Assembly (NCBI RefSeq): GCF_021166585.1
Contig: NZ_JAJOZE010000009.1
Location: 62,001-126,000 of the forward strand
Reading direction: 5' to 3'
DNA from: Metabacillus kandeliae
Lineage (GTDB): Bacteria; Bacillota; Bacilli; Bacillales; Bacillaceae
DNA length: 64,000 bases
The notes under the pieces were generated by a model, which had not been told where the DNA came from, did no database searches, and saw only the letters and a program-made list of their open reading frames with translations. The first letter of the stretch is position 1, and every line of letters begins with the position of its first letter. This document shows positions 25,943 to 34,143 of this stretch, piece by piece. The position numbers and the translations under genes are program-made.

Positions 25943-25971
25943 ATTGTTTTCGAGATAAAAGGGGGAGAACC

Positions 25972-26922
25972 ATGAAAATAAAAGGCATACACCATGTGTC
26001 AGCTTTAACAGCTGATGCAAAGAAGAACTATGATTTTTATACAAAGGTAATGGGGATGCGGCTTGTTAAAAAGACGGTCAATCAGGATGATACAAGCGTT
26101 TATCATCTTTTTTACGGCGACAAAAATGCTTCTCCGGGGAGCGAGCTCACCTTCTTTGAAATCCCGAGAGCAGCGCGGACACATAAAGGAGCGAGAAGCA
26201 TTTCAGCCGTTTCTCTTAGGGTAAAAAGCAGCAAAGCACTGCAATTTTGGCAGCAAAGATTAAAAAATCATGACATACAGACTGGAGACATTCATGAGCT
26301 GGATGGAAGACAGGCACTGTTTTTCAGTGACCCAGAAGGCTTGGATGTGCTTTTGCTGGCTGATGAAGCTTCATTAAATGGCATGCCTTGGGTGACAGAG
26401 GAAATTTCTGAAGAAAACGGCATTCTTGGGCTTGGACCGGTTCAGCTGACTGTTAATAAAACTGGCCCGACATTCAGGGTGCTGGAAGAGGTTCTGGGAT
26501 TCCGCAAGAAAGCCGAATACAAGATTGACGAGCAGTCCTCACTAAGCGTTTTTGAGACAGGAGAAGGCGGAGCGGGAAGCGAAATTCACGTTATTCAGCA
26601 TGCGGATTTGCCGGCAGAGAGAATTGGCAGGGGCGGCATTCATCATGTCGCTTTAAGAGTGGGCAATAGAGACGAATTGGAACAGTGGAACAAAAAAATT
26701 GAATCCTTTGGCTTTGCCAATTCCGGCATAGTAAACAGATTTTACTTTCAAGCCTTATACTTCCGGGACAGGAATGGCATCCTTTTTGAACTTTCAACAG
26801 ACGGCCCGGGCTTTGACGTCGATGAACCTGCCGATGAACTGGGAAAAACGCTAGCGCTTCCCCCTTTTCTTGAGCCGCAAAGAGAACAGATTGAGGCGAA
26901 ATTGAAACCGCTGGATTTTTGA
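25972..26922 (+). CDS. Ring-cleaving dioxygenase, VOC family (MhqO-like)
   Basis: 316-residue protein of two vicinal-oxygen-chelate modules (about 1-135 and 150-285). Metal-ligand candidates: His7/His8 (KGIHHVSALT), the IHHVALRV motif near 224, and Glu in GILFELSTDGPGF near 272. It resembles Bacillus subtilis MhqO/MhqE/MhqA, Fe-dependent hydroquinone dioxygenases induced by catechol and methylhydroquinone. The promoter carries an MhqR-like palindrome, but no mhqR gene is in the window. ATG follows AAAAGGGGGAG. Confidence 0.87.
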   Translation: MKIKGIHHVSALTADAKKNYDFYTKVMGMRLVKKTVNQDDTSVYHLFYGDKNASPGSELTFFEIPRAARTHKGARSISAVSLRVKSSKALQFWQQRLKNHDIQTGDIHELDGRQALFFSDPEGLDVLLLADEASLNGMPWVTEEISEENGILGLGPVQLTVNKTGPTFRVLEEVLGFRKKAEYKIDEQSSLSVFETGEGGAGSEIHVIQHADLPAERIGRGGIHHVALRVGNRDELEQWNKKIESFGFANSGIVNRFYFQALYFRDRNGILFELSTDGPGFDVDEPADELGKTLALPPFLEPQREQIEAKLKPLDF

Positions 26923-27016
26923 CTGCAGCTTAATCCTCTTTTGTCCTTTTCTCTATAAACACTCTCTTTTATTAGGAGTATAATAGAAGTATGAAAAGAG
27001 ACAGGAGGGGTTCCGA

Positions 27017-27448
27017 ATGAATTCATACAAAAAAATTCTTGTCGCTTATGACGGTTCCGAGTTAAGCAAAAAAGCCTATAAGGAAGCTGTAGCTCTGGCG
27101 AAAGGCAGCCCTGATTCTGAAGTGAAAGCTGTAATGGTGATCAGCCCTTCCAAGTATGCTGCAACAAATTCCTATTATGGAATGGCTGAAGATGAATTTG
27201 AAGAGGCAGCTCTTTTAATGAAAAGAGTTTGCGAACGGCTTCGGGAGGACCTGCCTGAGAGAACTACTGACACTGCTGTTCTGCAGGGGGCACCAGGGGA
27301 AGAAATTGTCCGGTATGCCATTATGAACAGCTCGGATTTGATTATAATGGGAAGCAGAGGTCTTGGAGGCTTCAAGGAGCTGTTCCTGGGCAGCGTCAGC
27401 CACAGTGTTCTTCAGCTATCCAATTGTCCTGTACTGGTTATAAAGTAG
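27017..27448 (+). CDS. Universal stress protein, UspA family
   Basis: 143 residues, ATP-binding Usp fold: N-terminal ILVAYDGSELSKKA and C-terminal MGSRGLGGFKELFLGSVSHSVL (G2xG9xG(S/T) nucleotide motif) followed by CPVLVIK. The intact motif suggests the ATP-binding subclass. Single gene with AGGAGGGG ribosome site and a TATAAT-like -10 about 40 bp upstream. Confidence 0.92.
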   Translation: MNSYKKILVAYDGSELSKKAYKEAVALAKGSPDSEVKAVMVISPSKYAATNSYYGMAEDEFEEAALLMKRVCERLREDLPERTTDTAVLQGAPGEEIVRYAIMNSSDLIIMGSRGLGGFKELFLGSVSHSVLQLSNCPVLVIK

Positions 27449-27449
27449 A

Positions 27450-27489
27450 TAGAAAAAGCCGCCTTTTTAAAAAGAGGCGGCTTTTTCTT
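27450..27489 (+). terminator. Terminator of the usp gene
   Basis: AGAAAAAGCCGCCTTTTT / AAAAAGAGGCGGCTTTTTCT. Confidence 0.92.
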
Positions 27490-27525
27490 GAGATTAGATT
27501 TATATGTCTTGAGATTAGATTTATA
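27487..27525. repeat. Short direct repeat
   Basis: CTTGAGATTAGATTTATA occurs twice, starting at 27487 and 27508 (21-bp period). Confidence 0.8.
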
Positions 27526-27559
27526 AAAGTAATTAGATAGCTATTTGGCAGAAGTTGAT

Positions 27560-27609
27560 TTGTCCAGCTCCAGCGCTTGTCGGGGCTGAACGAGCGGCTT
27601 GCGCTTTTA
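27560..27609. repeat. Fragment of a dispersed Bacillus intergenic repeat
   Basis: TGTCCAGCTCCAGCGC followed by a GC-rich palindromic block ending GCGCTTTTAG. It resembles the 'GTCTAGCTCCAGCGCC..' repeats scattered through Bacillus-type genomes, recognised from general knowledge rather than a search. Confidence 0.5.
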
Positions 27610-27643
27610 GTGGTTACTTTTTCCTAAATTAAGGGTAATTTCA

Positions 27644-27692
27644 TTGACAGATTGAAATCATTCGCTATAATATAATTAACAAAGTGTTAATT
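27644..27692 (+). promoter_or_regulatory. Promoter and operator of the NAD salvage operon
   Basis: Consensus TTGACA (27644-27649), 16-bp spacer, TATAAT (27666-27671). Overlapping the expected start point is a perfect inverted repeat AATTAACA-aag-TGTTAATT (27674-27692), 18 bp before the GTG of the NrtR-type regulator. Self-repression by NrtR, relieved by an NAD-related ligand such as ADP-ribose, is the simplest reading. Confidence 0.75.
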
Positions 27693-27710
27693 AATAAAAG
27701 GAGTGAAACA

Positions 27711-28484
27711 GTGTCCAACGAAGAAGCACTAAAACACTATGATTCTAAAAAGTATCGTACACCTGACGGATACACCTCGGATATTGCCGTTTTTACCATC
27801 TTATCAAAGAAAAGAGAACACAAGCCGCCTGAGGTTGCCATCCATTTGATGCTGATCAGGCGGAGTATGAAGAATGCGGAAGGCGAGCCGAATATTGAAG
27901 CAGGAAGGTGGGCTTTGCCGGGCGGTTTTGTTCAGGCGGATGAAACGGCCTTTGAGGCGGCAGCGAGGGAGCTTGCTGAAGAAACAGGTGTAAAGGACAT
28001 TCATCTCAAGCATTACGGAACCTATGATCAGCCTGGCCGCGACCCGAGAGGCTGGATTATTTCGAACGCCCATTACGCTATTGTGAACGAGTCCTATTTA
28101 GCAGAAAGAAAAGCAGCCGACGATGCAGACGACGTTCAGCTATTTGGTCTGGAGGAACTCGAACAGCTTCCGCTGGCATTTGATCATCATCGTTTAATTC
28201 AGGATGCAATCAAAGAAATTAAGCGCGATCTTCTGCAAACAACAGCCGCAAAAAATTTCCTGCCGGAAGAATTCACTTATTCAGAACTGCAGGCTCTGCT
28301 CCTGACCATTACAGATGACCCTGCCATAAAAAGCAGCCAGGCATTTGCCAGAAAGATCAAGTCTCTCCCTTTTATAGAAGAGGCGAAAGGGAAAACAACA
28401 GTCAGGACGTCGAAAAAACCAGCCCAGCTTTATCGATTTATTGAGATGGATATTATTAAACCAATCTATACAGCGAGATATTAA
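27711..28484 (+). CDS. nrtR: NrtR-type Nudix transcriptional regulator of NAD metabolism
   Basis: 257 residues from GTG 27711 (7 nt after AAAGGAG; an upstream in-frame GTG lies inside the operator). The Nudix domain has a complete Nudix box at about 72-94 (GFVQADE..., RELAEETGV), so hydrolase activity could remain. The C-terminal winged helix (about 175-257: LPEEFTYSELQALL, RKIKSLPFIEE, PAQLYRF) is that of NrtR regulators. It leads an operon with nicotinamidase, NAPRTase, NadD-like and NadE, its classical regulon. Alternative: a plain ADP-ribose Nudix hydrolase, less likely given the C-terminal domain and operator. Confidence 0.85.
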   Translation: MSNEEALKHYDSKKYRTPDGYTSDIAVFTILSKKREHKPPEVAIHLMLIRRSMKNAEGEPNIEAGRWALPGGFVQADETAFEAAARELAEETGVKDIHLKHYGTYDQPGRDPRGWIISNAHYAIVNESYLAERKAADDADDVQLFGLEELEQLPLAFDHHRLIQDAIKEIKRDLLQTTAAKNFLPEEFTYSELQALLLTITDDPAIKSSQAFARKIKSLPFIEEAKGKTTVRTSKKPAQLYRFIEMDIIKPIYTARY

Positions 28485-28512
28485 GCTGTATGGATCAAGT
28501 GGAGGGACTTTT

Positions 28513-29061
28513 ATGAAAAGGGCATTGATTAATATTGATTACACAAACGATTTTGTGGCTGATCATGGAGCATTGACCTGTGGAAAGCCCGGACAGATGA
28601 TTGAAAAAGATCTTGTCCAGCTGACAAAGCATTTTATTGAAAATGGAGATTATACGGTATTTGCTGTAGACTGTCATGAAGGCAATGATCCTTTTCATCC
28701 AGAAAGCACCCTCTACCCGCCTCATAATATTGCTGGAACAGATGGAAGGGAATTGTACGGGGAACTCTATGAAGTATACGAAACTGCAAGCGGGATGGAT
28801 AATGTGCATTACCTGGACAAAACAAGATACAGTGCTTTTGCCGGTACAGACCTTGAATTGCGGCTGAGGGAAAGAGGGATTGAAGAAGTCCATCTTGTTG
28901 GAGTCTGTACGGATATTTGCGTGCTTCATACAGCAGTAGATGCCTATAATAAAGGCTTTCGCATTGTTATTCATCAGAACGCTGTTGCAAGCTTTTCAAA
29001 TGAGGGCCATCAATGGGCATTAGGGCATTTTAAAAACAGTATGAACGCTGAAATCAGGTAG
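28513..29061 (+). CDS. pncA: Nicotinamidase (isochorismatase-family cysteine hydrolase)
   Basis: 182 residues; converts nicotinamide to nicotinate. The catalytic triad Asp9 (NIDYTND), Lys103 (LDKTRYSAF) and Cys136 (VCTDICVLHT) is present, with metal ligands in the DCHEGNDPFH segment (Asp53, His55, His62). ATG at 28513 follows GGAGGG; 28 bp after nrtR. Length equals Bacillus subtilis PncA (YueJ). Second gene of the NAD salvage operon. Confidence 0.93.
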   Translation: MKRALINIDYTNDFVADHGALTCGKPGQMIEKDLVQLTKHFIENGDYTVFAVDCHEGNDPFHPESTLYPPHNIAGTDGRELYGELYEVYETASGMDNVHYLDKTRYSAFAGTDLELRLRERGIEEVHLVGVCTDICVLHTAVDAYNKGFRIVIHQNAVASFSNEGHQWALGHFKNSMNAEIR

Positions 29062-29082
29062 TTGAAAAGAGGAGGAAGAACA

Positions 29083-30546
29083 ATGGCAGCATTATACCAG
29101 GATGACAGTCTTGCGCTTCACACCGATCTCTATCAAATCAATATGGCTGAAACCTACTGGGAAGATGGCATACACAGCAAAAAAGCTGTATTTGACCTTT
29201 TCTTTAGAAGCCTGCCATTCGGAAACGGATTTGCCGTTTTTGCCGGGCTTGAAAGAGTCATTCAATTTCTGGAGAACTTCCGTTTTTCAGACAGTGATTT
29301 GGATTACTTAAGAGAACAGGGATATAAGGAGGATTTTGTCTCCTATTTAAAAGAACTTCGTTTTACGGGGAATATTAGGTCTGTGGAAGAAGGAGAGCTT
29401 GTATTCGGCAATGAGCCGCTGATCCGGGTGGAGGCGCCGCTTGCTGAAGCACAGCTGATTGAAACCGCTCTGTTGAATATCGTTAATTATCAGACGCTTA
29501 TTGCAACAAAAGCCTGCAGAATGAAGCTTGCAGCTAAAAACGAGCCTCTGATGGAATTTGGAACAAGAAGAGCCCAGGAAATGGACGCAGCCATTTGGGG
29601 GACAAGGGCAGCCTATATTGGCGGATTTGTTGCCACTTCCAATGTGCGGGCCGGCAAACTATTCGGCATACCTGTCGCAGGCACGCATGCACATGCTTTA
29701 GTGCAGGCATACCGTGATGAGTACACGGCTTTTCATAAATACGCCCGCAGGCACAAAGAGTGCGTCTTTCTTGTCGATACATATGACACCCTGAAATCAG
29801 GGGTCCCGAATGCCATTAAAGTAGCAAAAGAACTTGGCGATCAAATCGTTTTTAAAGGCATCAGGCTCGACAGCGGCGACCTTGCTTATCTATCTAAGAA
29901 AGCCCGCAAAATGCTGGATGATGCAGGTTTTACCGAAACAGAAATCATCGCTTCCAACGACCTTGACGAAGATACAATCATGAACCTCCATGCACAGGGC
30001 GCAAGGATTGATGCGTGGGGAATCGGAACGAAGCTGATTACAGCTTACGACCAGCCTGCACTTGGAGCGGTATACAAAATTGTGAGCATTGAAGATGAAG
30101 ATGGAATCATGCAGGATACAATCAAAATCAGCGGCAACCCTGAAAAGGTTACAACTCCTGGAGTGAAAAGAGTCTACAGAATTATTAACAGCACCAATCA
30201 TAAGTCTGAAGGGGACTATATTGCACTTGAAGGAGAAGAGCCTGAAAAAGAAGAAAGAATTAAAATGTTCCACCCTGTCCATACGTATATCAGTAAATTT
30301 GTCACGGATTTTGAGGCAAGGGACCTTCACAAAGACATCTTTCAGGATGGCAAGCTGGTGTACAAGAAGCCGGAGCTTTCCGTTATCAGAGAAAAAGTGC
30401 AGTACGGTCTTGGCGAGCTATGGGATGAATACAGGCGGTCACTGAACCCTGAAGGCTATCCTGTTGATTTGAGCCCATTATGCTGGGAAAAGAAAATGAA
30501 AAATATAGAAGAAGTAAAAAACAAAACAGGGGCATTTGATAAGTAG
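29083..30546 (+). CDS. pncB: Nicotinate phosphoribosyltransferase
   Basis: 487 residues; makes nicotinate mononucleotide from nicotinate and PRPP, using ATP. Visible family segments: LHTDLYQINMAETYW (N-terminus), FGTRRAQEMDAAIWGTRAA, GTHAHALV with the autophosphorylated-His region, DTYDTLKSG, and IRLDSGDLAYL. The ATG at 29083 has AGAGGAGGAAG in front; a TTG immediately after the pncA stop (29062) is in frame but lacks a site. Third gene of the operon. Confidence 0.94.
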   Translation: MAALYQDDSLALHTDLYQINMAETYWEDGIHSKKAVFDLFFRSLPFGNGFAVFAGLERVIQFLENFRFSDSDLDYLREQGYKEDFVSYLKELRFTGNIRSVEEGELVFGNEPLIRVEAPLAEAQLIETALLNIVNYQTLIATKACRMKLAAKNEPLMEFGTRRAQEMDAAIWGTRAAYIGGFVATSNVRAGKLFGIPVAGTHAHALVQAYRDEYTAFHKYARRHKECVFLVDTYDTLKSGVPNAIKVAKELGDQIVFKGIRLDSGDLAYLSKKARKMLDDAGFTETEIIASNDLDEDTIMNLHAQGARIDAWGIGTKLITAYDQPALGAVYKIVSIEDEDGIMQDTIKISGNPEKVTTPGVKRVYRIINSTNHKSEGDYIALEGEEPEKEERIKMFHPVHTYISKFVTDFEARDLHKDIFQDGKLVYKKPELSVIREKVQYGLGELWDEYRRSLNPEGYPVDLSPLCWEKKMKNIEEVKNKTGAFDK

Positions 30547-30562
30547 AATAGGAGGAACCGCA

Positions 30563-31180
30563 GTGGGGAAAATCGGGATATACGGCAGCTCATTTGATCC
30601 GGTAACGAATGTGCATTTATGGACAGCGAGCACGGTAGCTCGCAGGTCTAATCTGGATAAAGTCATTTTTCTTCCTTGTTCAAGCAAGAGAAAGGATAAG
30701 CATCTTCATACAACAGATGAGCATCGGCTGGCTATGCTTACAATGGCCCTTGAAGATAACAGCAAATTTGAACTGGATGATTATGAAATGAAGCAGGAAA
30801 GCTGGAACATCTATACCTATCATACGATGGAGCATTTTCGTGCCCAGTTTCCTGAAGATGAAGTATATTTCATTATGGGGGCTGATCTTCTGCAGGATAT
30901 TGCCCTTGGGCGATGGAAATTTGCGGAAGAGCTCATATCAAATAACAAGTTTATTATCATGGCGCGAAATGGTATAGATATGTTAAAGACCATCTCCGGC
31001 TCAGCCTTGCTTCGGAATCATGATGACGGCACACGCTTCCATCTGATCGACAAAGGACTTGCCATGGAAATCAGCAGCACGTATATCAGAGATGAATTTT
31101 CCCTTGGCGGCGAGCCGAGATATCTGCTCCCTGACAAATGCTACACTTATATTAAAGAACACGGAATCTATCAGCAATAA
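30563..31180 (+). CDS. Nicotinate-nucleotide adenylyltransferase (NadD-like)
   Basis: 205 residues from GTG, preceded by AGGAGGAACC. The nucleotidyltransferase fold has [13 protein letters not shown] at the N-terminus and ISSTYIRD at the C-terminus. The nucleotide motif, usually (H/T)xGH, reads TNVH: the Gly is Val, so this is a divergent member. The housekeeping nadD usually lies near yqeK/rsfS; this operon copy is probably a paralogue dedicated to salvage. Reaction: nicotinate mononucleotide + ATP to deamido-NAD. Confidence 0.83.
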   Translation: MGKIGIYGSSFDPVTNVHLWTASTVARRSNLDKVIFLPCSSKRKDKHLHTTDEHRLAMLTMALEDNSKFELDDYEMKQESWNIYTYHTMEHFRAQFPEDEVYFIMGADLLQDIALGRWKFAEELISNNKFIIMARNGIDMLKTISGSALLRNHDDGTRFHLIDKGLAMEISSTYIRDEFSLGGEPRYLLPDKCYTYIKEHGIYQQ

Positions 31181-31220
31181 TGAAAACGAAAGCTATAGGA
31201 AATGGGAAAGGATGATTTTA

Positions 31221-32042
31221 GTGAGTATGCAAGAACGCATTATCAAAGCTTTGGATGTTCAGCCTCAGATTGAACCTGCACAGGAAATCCGAAAAAGGGT
31301 TGATTTCCTGAAGCAATACATTAAAAAAACGAAGGCAAAAGGCTTTGTTCTAGGCATTAGTTTAGGACAGGATTCAACACTGGCAGGAAAGCTTTGCCAG
31401 ATGGCGGTAAACGAGCTGCGCGAAGAAGGCACAGACGCAAGCTTTGTGGCGGTAAGGCTTCCTTACAAAGTACAAAAGGATGAGCATGATGCAAAGCTCG
31501 TATTTGACTTTATCGAGCCTGACAAAGTGGTCACATTCAATATTGCGGACACTGTTGACAGCTTTACAAAAACCTATAATGAGATGAATGATGAGGACCT
31601 TGAGGATTATCACAGAGGAAATGTAAAAGCAAGAGTCCGGATGATTGTCCAATATGCAGTAGGCGGACAGCATGGCCTTCTTGTGGCAGGAACAGACCAT
31701 GCTGCTGAAGCAGTAACAGGTTTCTATACAAAATACGGCGACGGCGGAGCAGACCTTCTTCCGCTCCATGGACTATCAAAGCGGCAGGGCAAAGCACTCC
31801 TGAAGGAGCTTGGCTGCCCCGAAAGCCTGTACCAAAAAGCGCCGACAGCAGATCTTCTTGATGACAAGCCGCAGCAAGCTGATGAAACAGAGCTTGGCAT
31901 CACCTATGATGAGCTTGATGATTACCTTGAAGGCAAAGAAGTAACTAAAGAGGCTGCGGAAAAAATCGAACAGCGGTTTATCGTAAGTGAGCACAAAAGA
32001 CAAATGCCGGCTACCATGTTCGACAGCTGGTGGAAAGAATAA
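31221..32042 (+). CDS. nadE: NH3-dependent NAD+ synthetase
   Basis: 273 residues; amidates deamido-NAD with ammonia and ATP. Strong likeness to Bacillus subtilis NadE along the whole length ([52 protein letters not shown]). Odd: the PP-loop SGGxDS reads S47-L-G-Q-D-S, i.e. the first Gly is Leu. Start GTG 31221 (MSMQER) matches the known N-terminus; an ATG three codons upstream is an alternative. Last gene of the operon; 40 bp after the NadD-like gene. Confidence 0.92.
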   Translation: MSMQERIIKALDVQPQIEPAQEIRKRVDFLKQYIKKTKAKGFVLGISLGQDSTLAGKLCQMAVNELREEGTDASFVAVRLPYKVQKDEHDAKLVFDFIEPDKVVTFNIADTVDSFTKTYNEMNDEDLEDYHRGNVKARVRMIVQYAVGGQHGLLVAGTDHAAEAVTGFYTKYGDGGADLLPLHGLSKRQGKALLKELGCPESLYQKAPTADLLDDKPQQADETELGITYDELDDYLEGKEVTKEAAEKIEQRFIVSEHKRQMPATMFDSWWKE

Positions 32043-32080
32043 GAAAAAAAGCGCGGCCGCCGGCTGCGCTTTTTCTTTCT
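32043..32080 (+). terminator. Terminator of the NAD operon
   Basis: AAAAAGCGC..GGCTGCGCTTTTT imperfect stem with T run. Confidence 0.85.
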
Positions 32081-32186
32081 GGAAAGACTGGAAAAACCCC
32101 CTCCTCTTATCATATATTTCAGGTGGTGGGATCATGTGTTTATATGATTCAATGAGGGAAGCCATTGAAAAAAGGAGGGTTCATAG

Positions 32187-32297
32187 ATGTACACAAGAAC
32201 GCAGCTTGCCGTGCTGAAGCATAGAATGAGAGGGTTATTGGCACTTTCGTTTTTACTCTTTCTCCTCCTGGCAGGCCGGTTATTTTACATTCTGTAA
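32187..32297 (+). CDS. Candidate 36-residue membrane peptide
   Basis: ATG 7 nt after a strong AAAGGAGGG site. The 36-residue product has a basic N-terminal part (MYTRTQLAVLKHRMRG) and one membrane helix (about 17-36). The end, LLAGRLFYIL, recalls the N-terminal anchor of class B penicillin-binding proteins such as SpoVD, so it might be a remnant of one, or a genuine small protein. A second, shorter reading frame (ATG 32134, 27 residues, site AGGTGGTGG) overlaps it. No terminator clearly follows. Confidence 0.5.
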   Translation: MYTRTQLAVLKHRMRGLLALSFLLFLLLAGRLFYIL

Positions 32298-32360
32298 TTC
32301 TGCCTGGGGGTCAACATAATAAATTTATAAGAGGTTTGGACATGTGTATTTCAATTAGTG

Positions 32361-32419
32361 AAAAATCCGAATGATTAGGTAGATTTAAGTGAGTAGATCC
32401 CTTAATTGTTCGGATTTTT
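32361..32419. repeat. Inverted repeat with large loop
   Basis: AAAAATCCGAA (32361-32371) and TTCGGATTTTT (32409-32419) are perfect inverted arms around 37 bp. It could terminate transcription of the small ORF on either strand. Confidence 0.5.
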
Positions 32420-32465
32420 AATTTACTTAAGTAGATTTTATGCTTCATACGGATAGTAAAACTTA

Positions 32466-32600
32466 GTGGAATGGAGCGGAAGCCACTCCACTCCTGCGGG
32501 AAGAAGAGGAAAGGCTGAGACCCCGCAGGCGAAGCCGAGGAGGCTAAAGCCTTCCTCCCCGCGGAAAGGGAGTGGCTGCAGCGCAATGGAACGAACTTGT
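32466..32600. repeat. Dispersed GC-rich Bacillus intergenic repeat, copy A
   Basis: Contains ACTCCTGCGGGAAGA, GAGACCCCGCAGGCGAAG and CCGAGGAGGCT, then CCCCGCGGAAAGGGAGTGGC. This is the 'CTCCTGCGGGA..GACCCCGCAGGCGCAGCGCCGAGGAGG..' repeat seen many times in Bacillus-type genomes. The outer arms (GGAAGCCACTCC / GGAGTGGC-like) are inverted, so the transcript would fold. The rest of 32298-32784 holds no gene. Confidence 0.75.
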
Positions 32601-32784
32601 TCCTCCAGTTTAACTCATTCATAAGAGATAAAGTTTAGGAAGAATCCATTTAGACATTGTTCGTCTCCTGAGGATAGTTATTTCAGTTATGTCCCAGCCT
32701 CTTTTTCAATCCTCTTTCTTGGACGCAGAGCTTCACATAGGAGTAACATAAAAAGAAAAGCAATCGTTCGGAGTGTACATCATT

Positions 32785-33972
32785 ATGGAATACATACAGC
32801 AAGGGTCATCAGCCTTTAAAAAAGCGAATCTGGCTCTTTTTGCAGGAGGATTTTGCACGTTCGCCAACTTATACTGCGTCCAGCCGCTTCTGCCGGAGTT
32901 TACACAGACATTTCATATTACACCTGCCCAAGCAAGCTTATCTCTTTCATTTACAACTTTGGCGCTTGCCATCAGCATGCTCATTGCAGGATCTCTGTCA
33001 GATGCAGCCGGCAGGAAAAAAATAATGGCATTTTCCATGGCAGGCGTTTCACTGCTTGCGATTGTGCTTTCATTTATTCCAAGCTACCCGGTTCTTTTAG
33101 GAGTGAGGGTTCTGCAAGGAATCATCTTTGCGGGGCTGCCGTCTGTTGCGATGGCTTATTTGGGAGAAGAAATCAGTCCGGAAAGTCTTGGAGCAGCCAT
33201 GGGCATCTATATAAGCGGGAATTCAGTCGGGGGTTTGAGCGGGCGTGTGCTGATGGGAACGCTGACCGATTTATTTGACTGGCGGCTGGCCATGGCAGCA
33301 ATCGGGGTTATCAGCATTGCGGCAAGTGTTCTTTTTATTTTTCTGCTGCCGGATTCCAGACATTTTAAGCCGCAGAAAACGAATGCAAAAGGAATGGCCC
33401 TATCCCTGATCGGTCATTTGAAAAATCCTGGATTGAACGGTTTGTTTTTTATCGGCTTCCTTCTGATGGGAAGCTTTGTCACTCTCTATAACTATATTGA
33501 ATTTCTTCTGGTAAAGCCGCCATATTCTCTCAGTCCTATTCTTGTGAGCTGGATTTTTATCGTTTACCTTGTCGGTACGTTCAGTTCAGCCTGGATGGGA
33601 GCAAAAGCAGATCAACACGGGCGGAAAAAAATGCTTGTGCTGAGCATTGTGTTTATGGCTGCCGGTGCGCTTCTCACTCTTTCAGCAAGCCTGGCAGCCA
33701 AGATTGCCGGCATTGCCGTTTTTACCTTTTGCTTTTTCGGAGGACATTCCATCGCGAGCGGGTGGGTCGGGAGAAGAGCAGCAGTCAATAAAGCGCAGGC
33801 AAGCTCTCTCTATCTATTCTTTTATTACGCAGGTTCAAGCCTTGGCGGTACTTTGGGAGGCCTTTTCTGGGCTGAAGCAGGATGGGGAGGAGTCATCGCT
33901 ATGATTTCTTTATTTCTTCTGGCTGCTCTCGCAATCGTATGCTTTATTGGTAAAAAAGCTTCCTCACAATAA
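32785..33972 (+). CDS. MFS transporter (YybF/YnfM-like)
   Basis: 395 residues, 12 membrane helices, with motif A GSLSDAAGRKK, its C-terminal repeat AKADQHGRKK and a TM1 containing FANLYCVQPLLP, typical of the YybF/YnfM arabinose-efflux-like group. Substrate unknown. The ATG at 32785 has only a weak distant GGAG; a GTG at 32773 lies within that site. Monocistronic, ending at a terminator. Confidence 0.87.
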   Translation: MEYIQQGSSAFKKANLALFAGGFCTFANLYCVQPLLPEFTQTFHITPAQASLSLSFTTLALAISMLIAGSLSDAAGRKKIMAFSMAGVSLLAIVLSFIPSYPVLLGVRVLQGIIFAGLPSVAMAYLGEEISPESLGAAMGIYISGNSVGGLSGRVLMGTLTDLFDWRLAMAAIGVISIAASVLFIFLLPDSRHFKPQKTNAKGMALSLIGHLKNPGLNGLFFIGFLLMGSFVTLYNYIEFLLVKPPYSLSPILVSWIFIVYLVGTFSSAWMGAKADQHGRKKMLVLSIVFMAAGALLTLSASLAAKIAGIAVFTFCFFGGHSIASGWVGRRAAVNKAQASSLYLFFYYAGSSLGGTLGGLFWAEAGWGGVIAMISLFLLAALAIVCFIGKKASSQ

Positions 33973-34007
33973 ACAGCCCTTTGCTATGATGCAGGGCTTT
34001 TTTTATT
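33972..34007 (+). terminator. Intrinsic terminator
   Basis: AGCCCT / AGGGCT stem around an 11-nt loop, then seven T. Confidence 0.88.
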
Positions 34008-34072
34008 GTACTTCTTCTTATTTCCACATTTTCGGGAGTTATTGCCCCGATATTTTTCATCAATTCGGACTA

Positions 34073-34127
34073 TTCAATGAGATGAGCTCCAGCGTTATAC
34101 TTTAGGCGGAATGAATATTCATTCCGC
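34073..34127 (+). promoter_or_regulatory. Promoter and FatR/Bm3R1-type operator of the P450 operon
   Basis: TTCAAT-N17-TATACT (34073-34101) followed at once by CGGAATGAATATTCATTCCG (34107-34126), a perfect 20-bp palindrome extended by one G/C pair on each side. The Bm3R1/FatR operator of CYP102 operons has the same half-site (CGGAATGAAC). Fatty acids release the repressor in known cases. Confidence 0.85.
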
Positions 34128-34143
34128 GATCGGAGGCGGGGAA

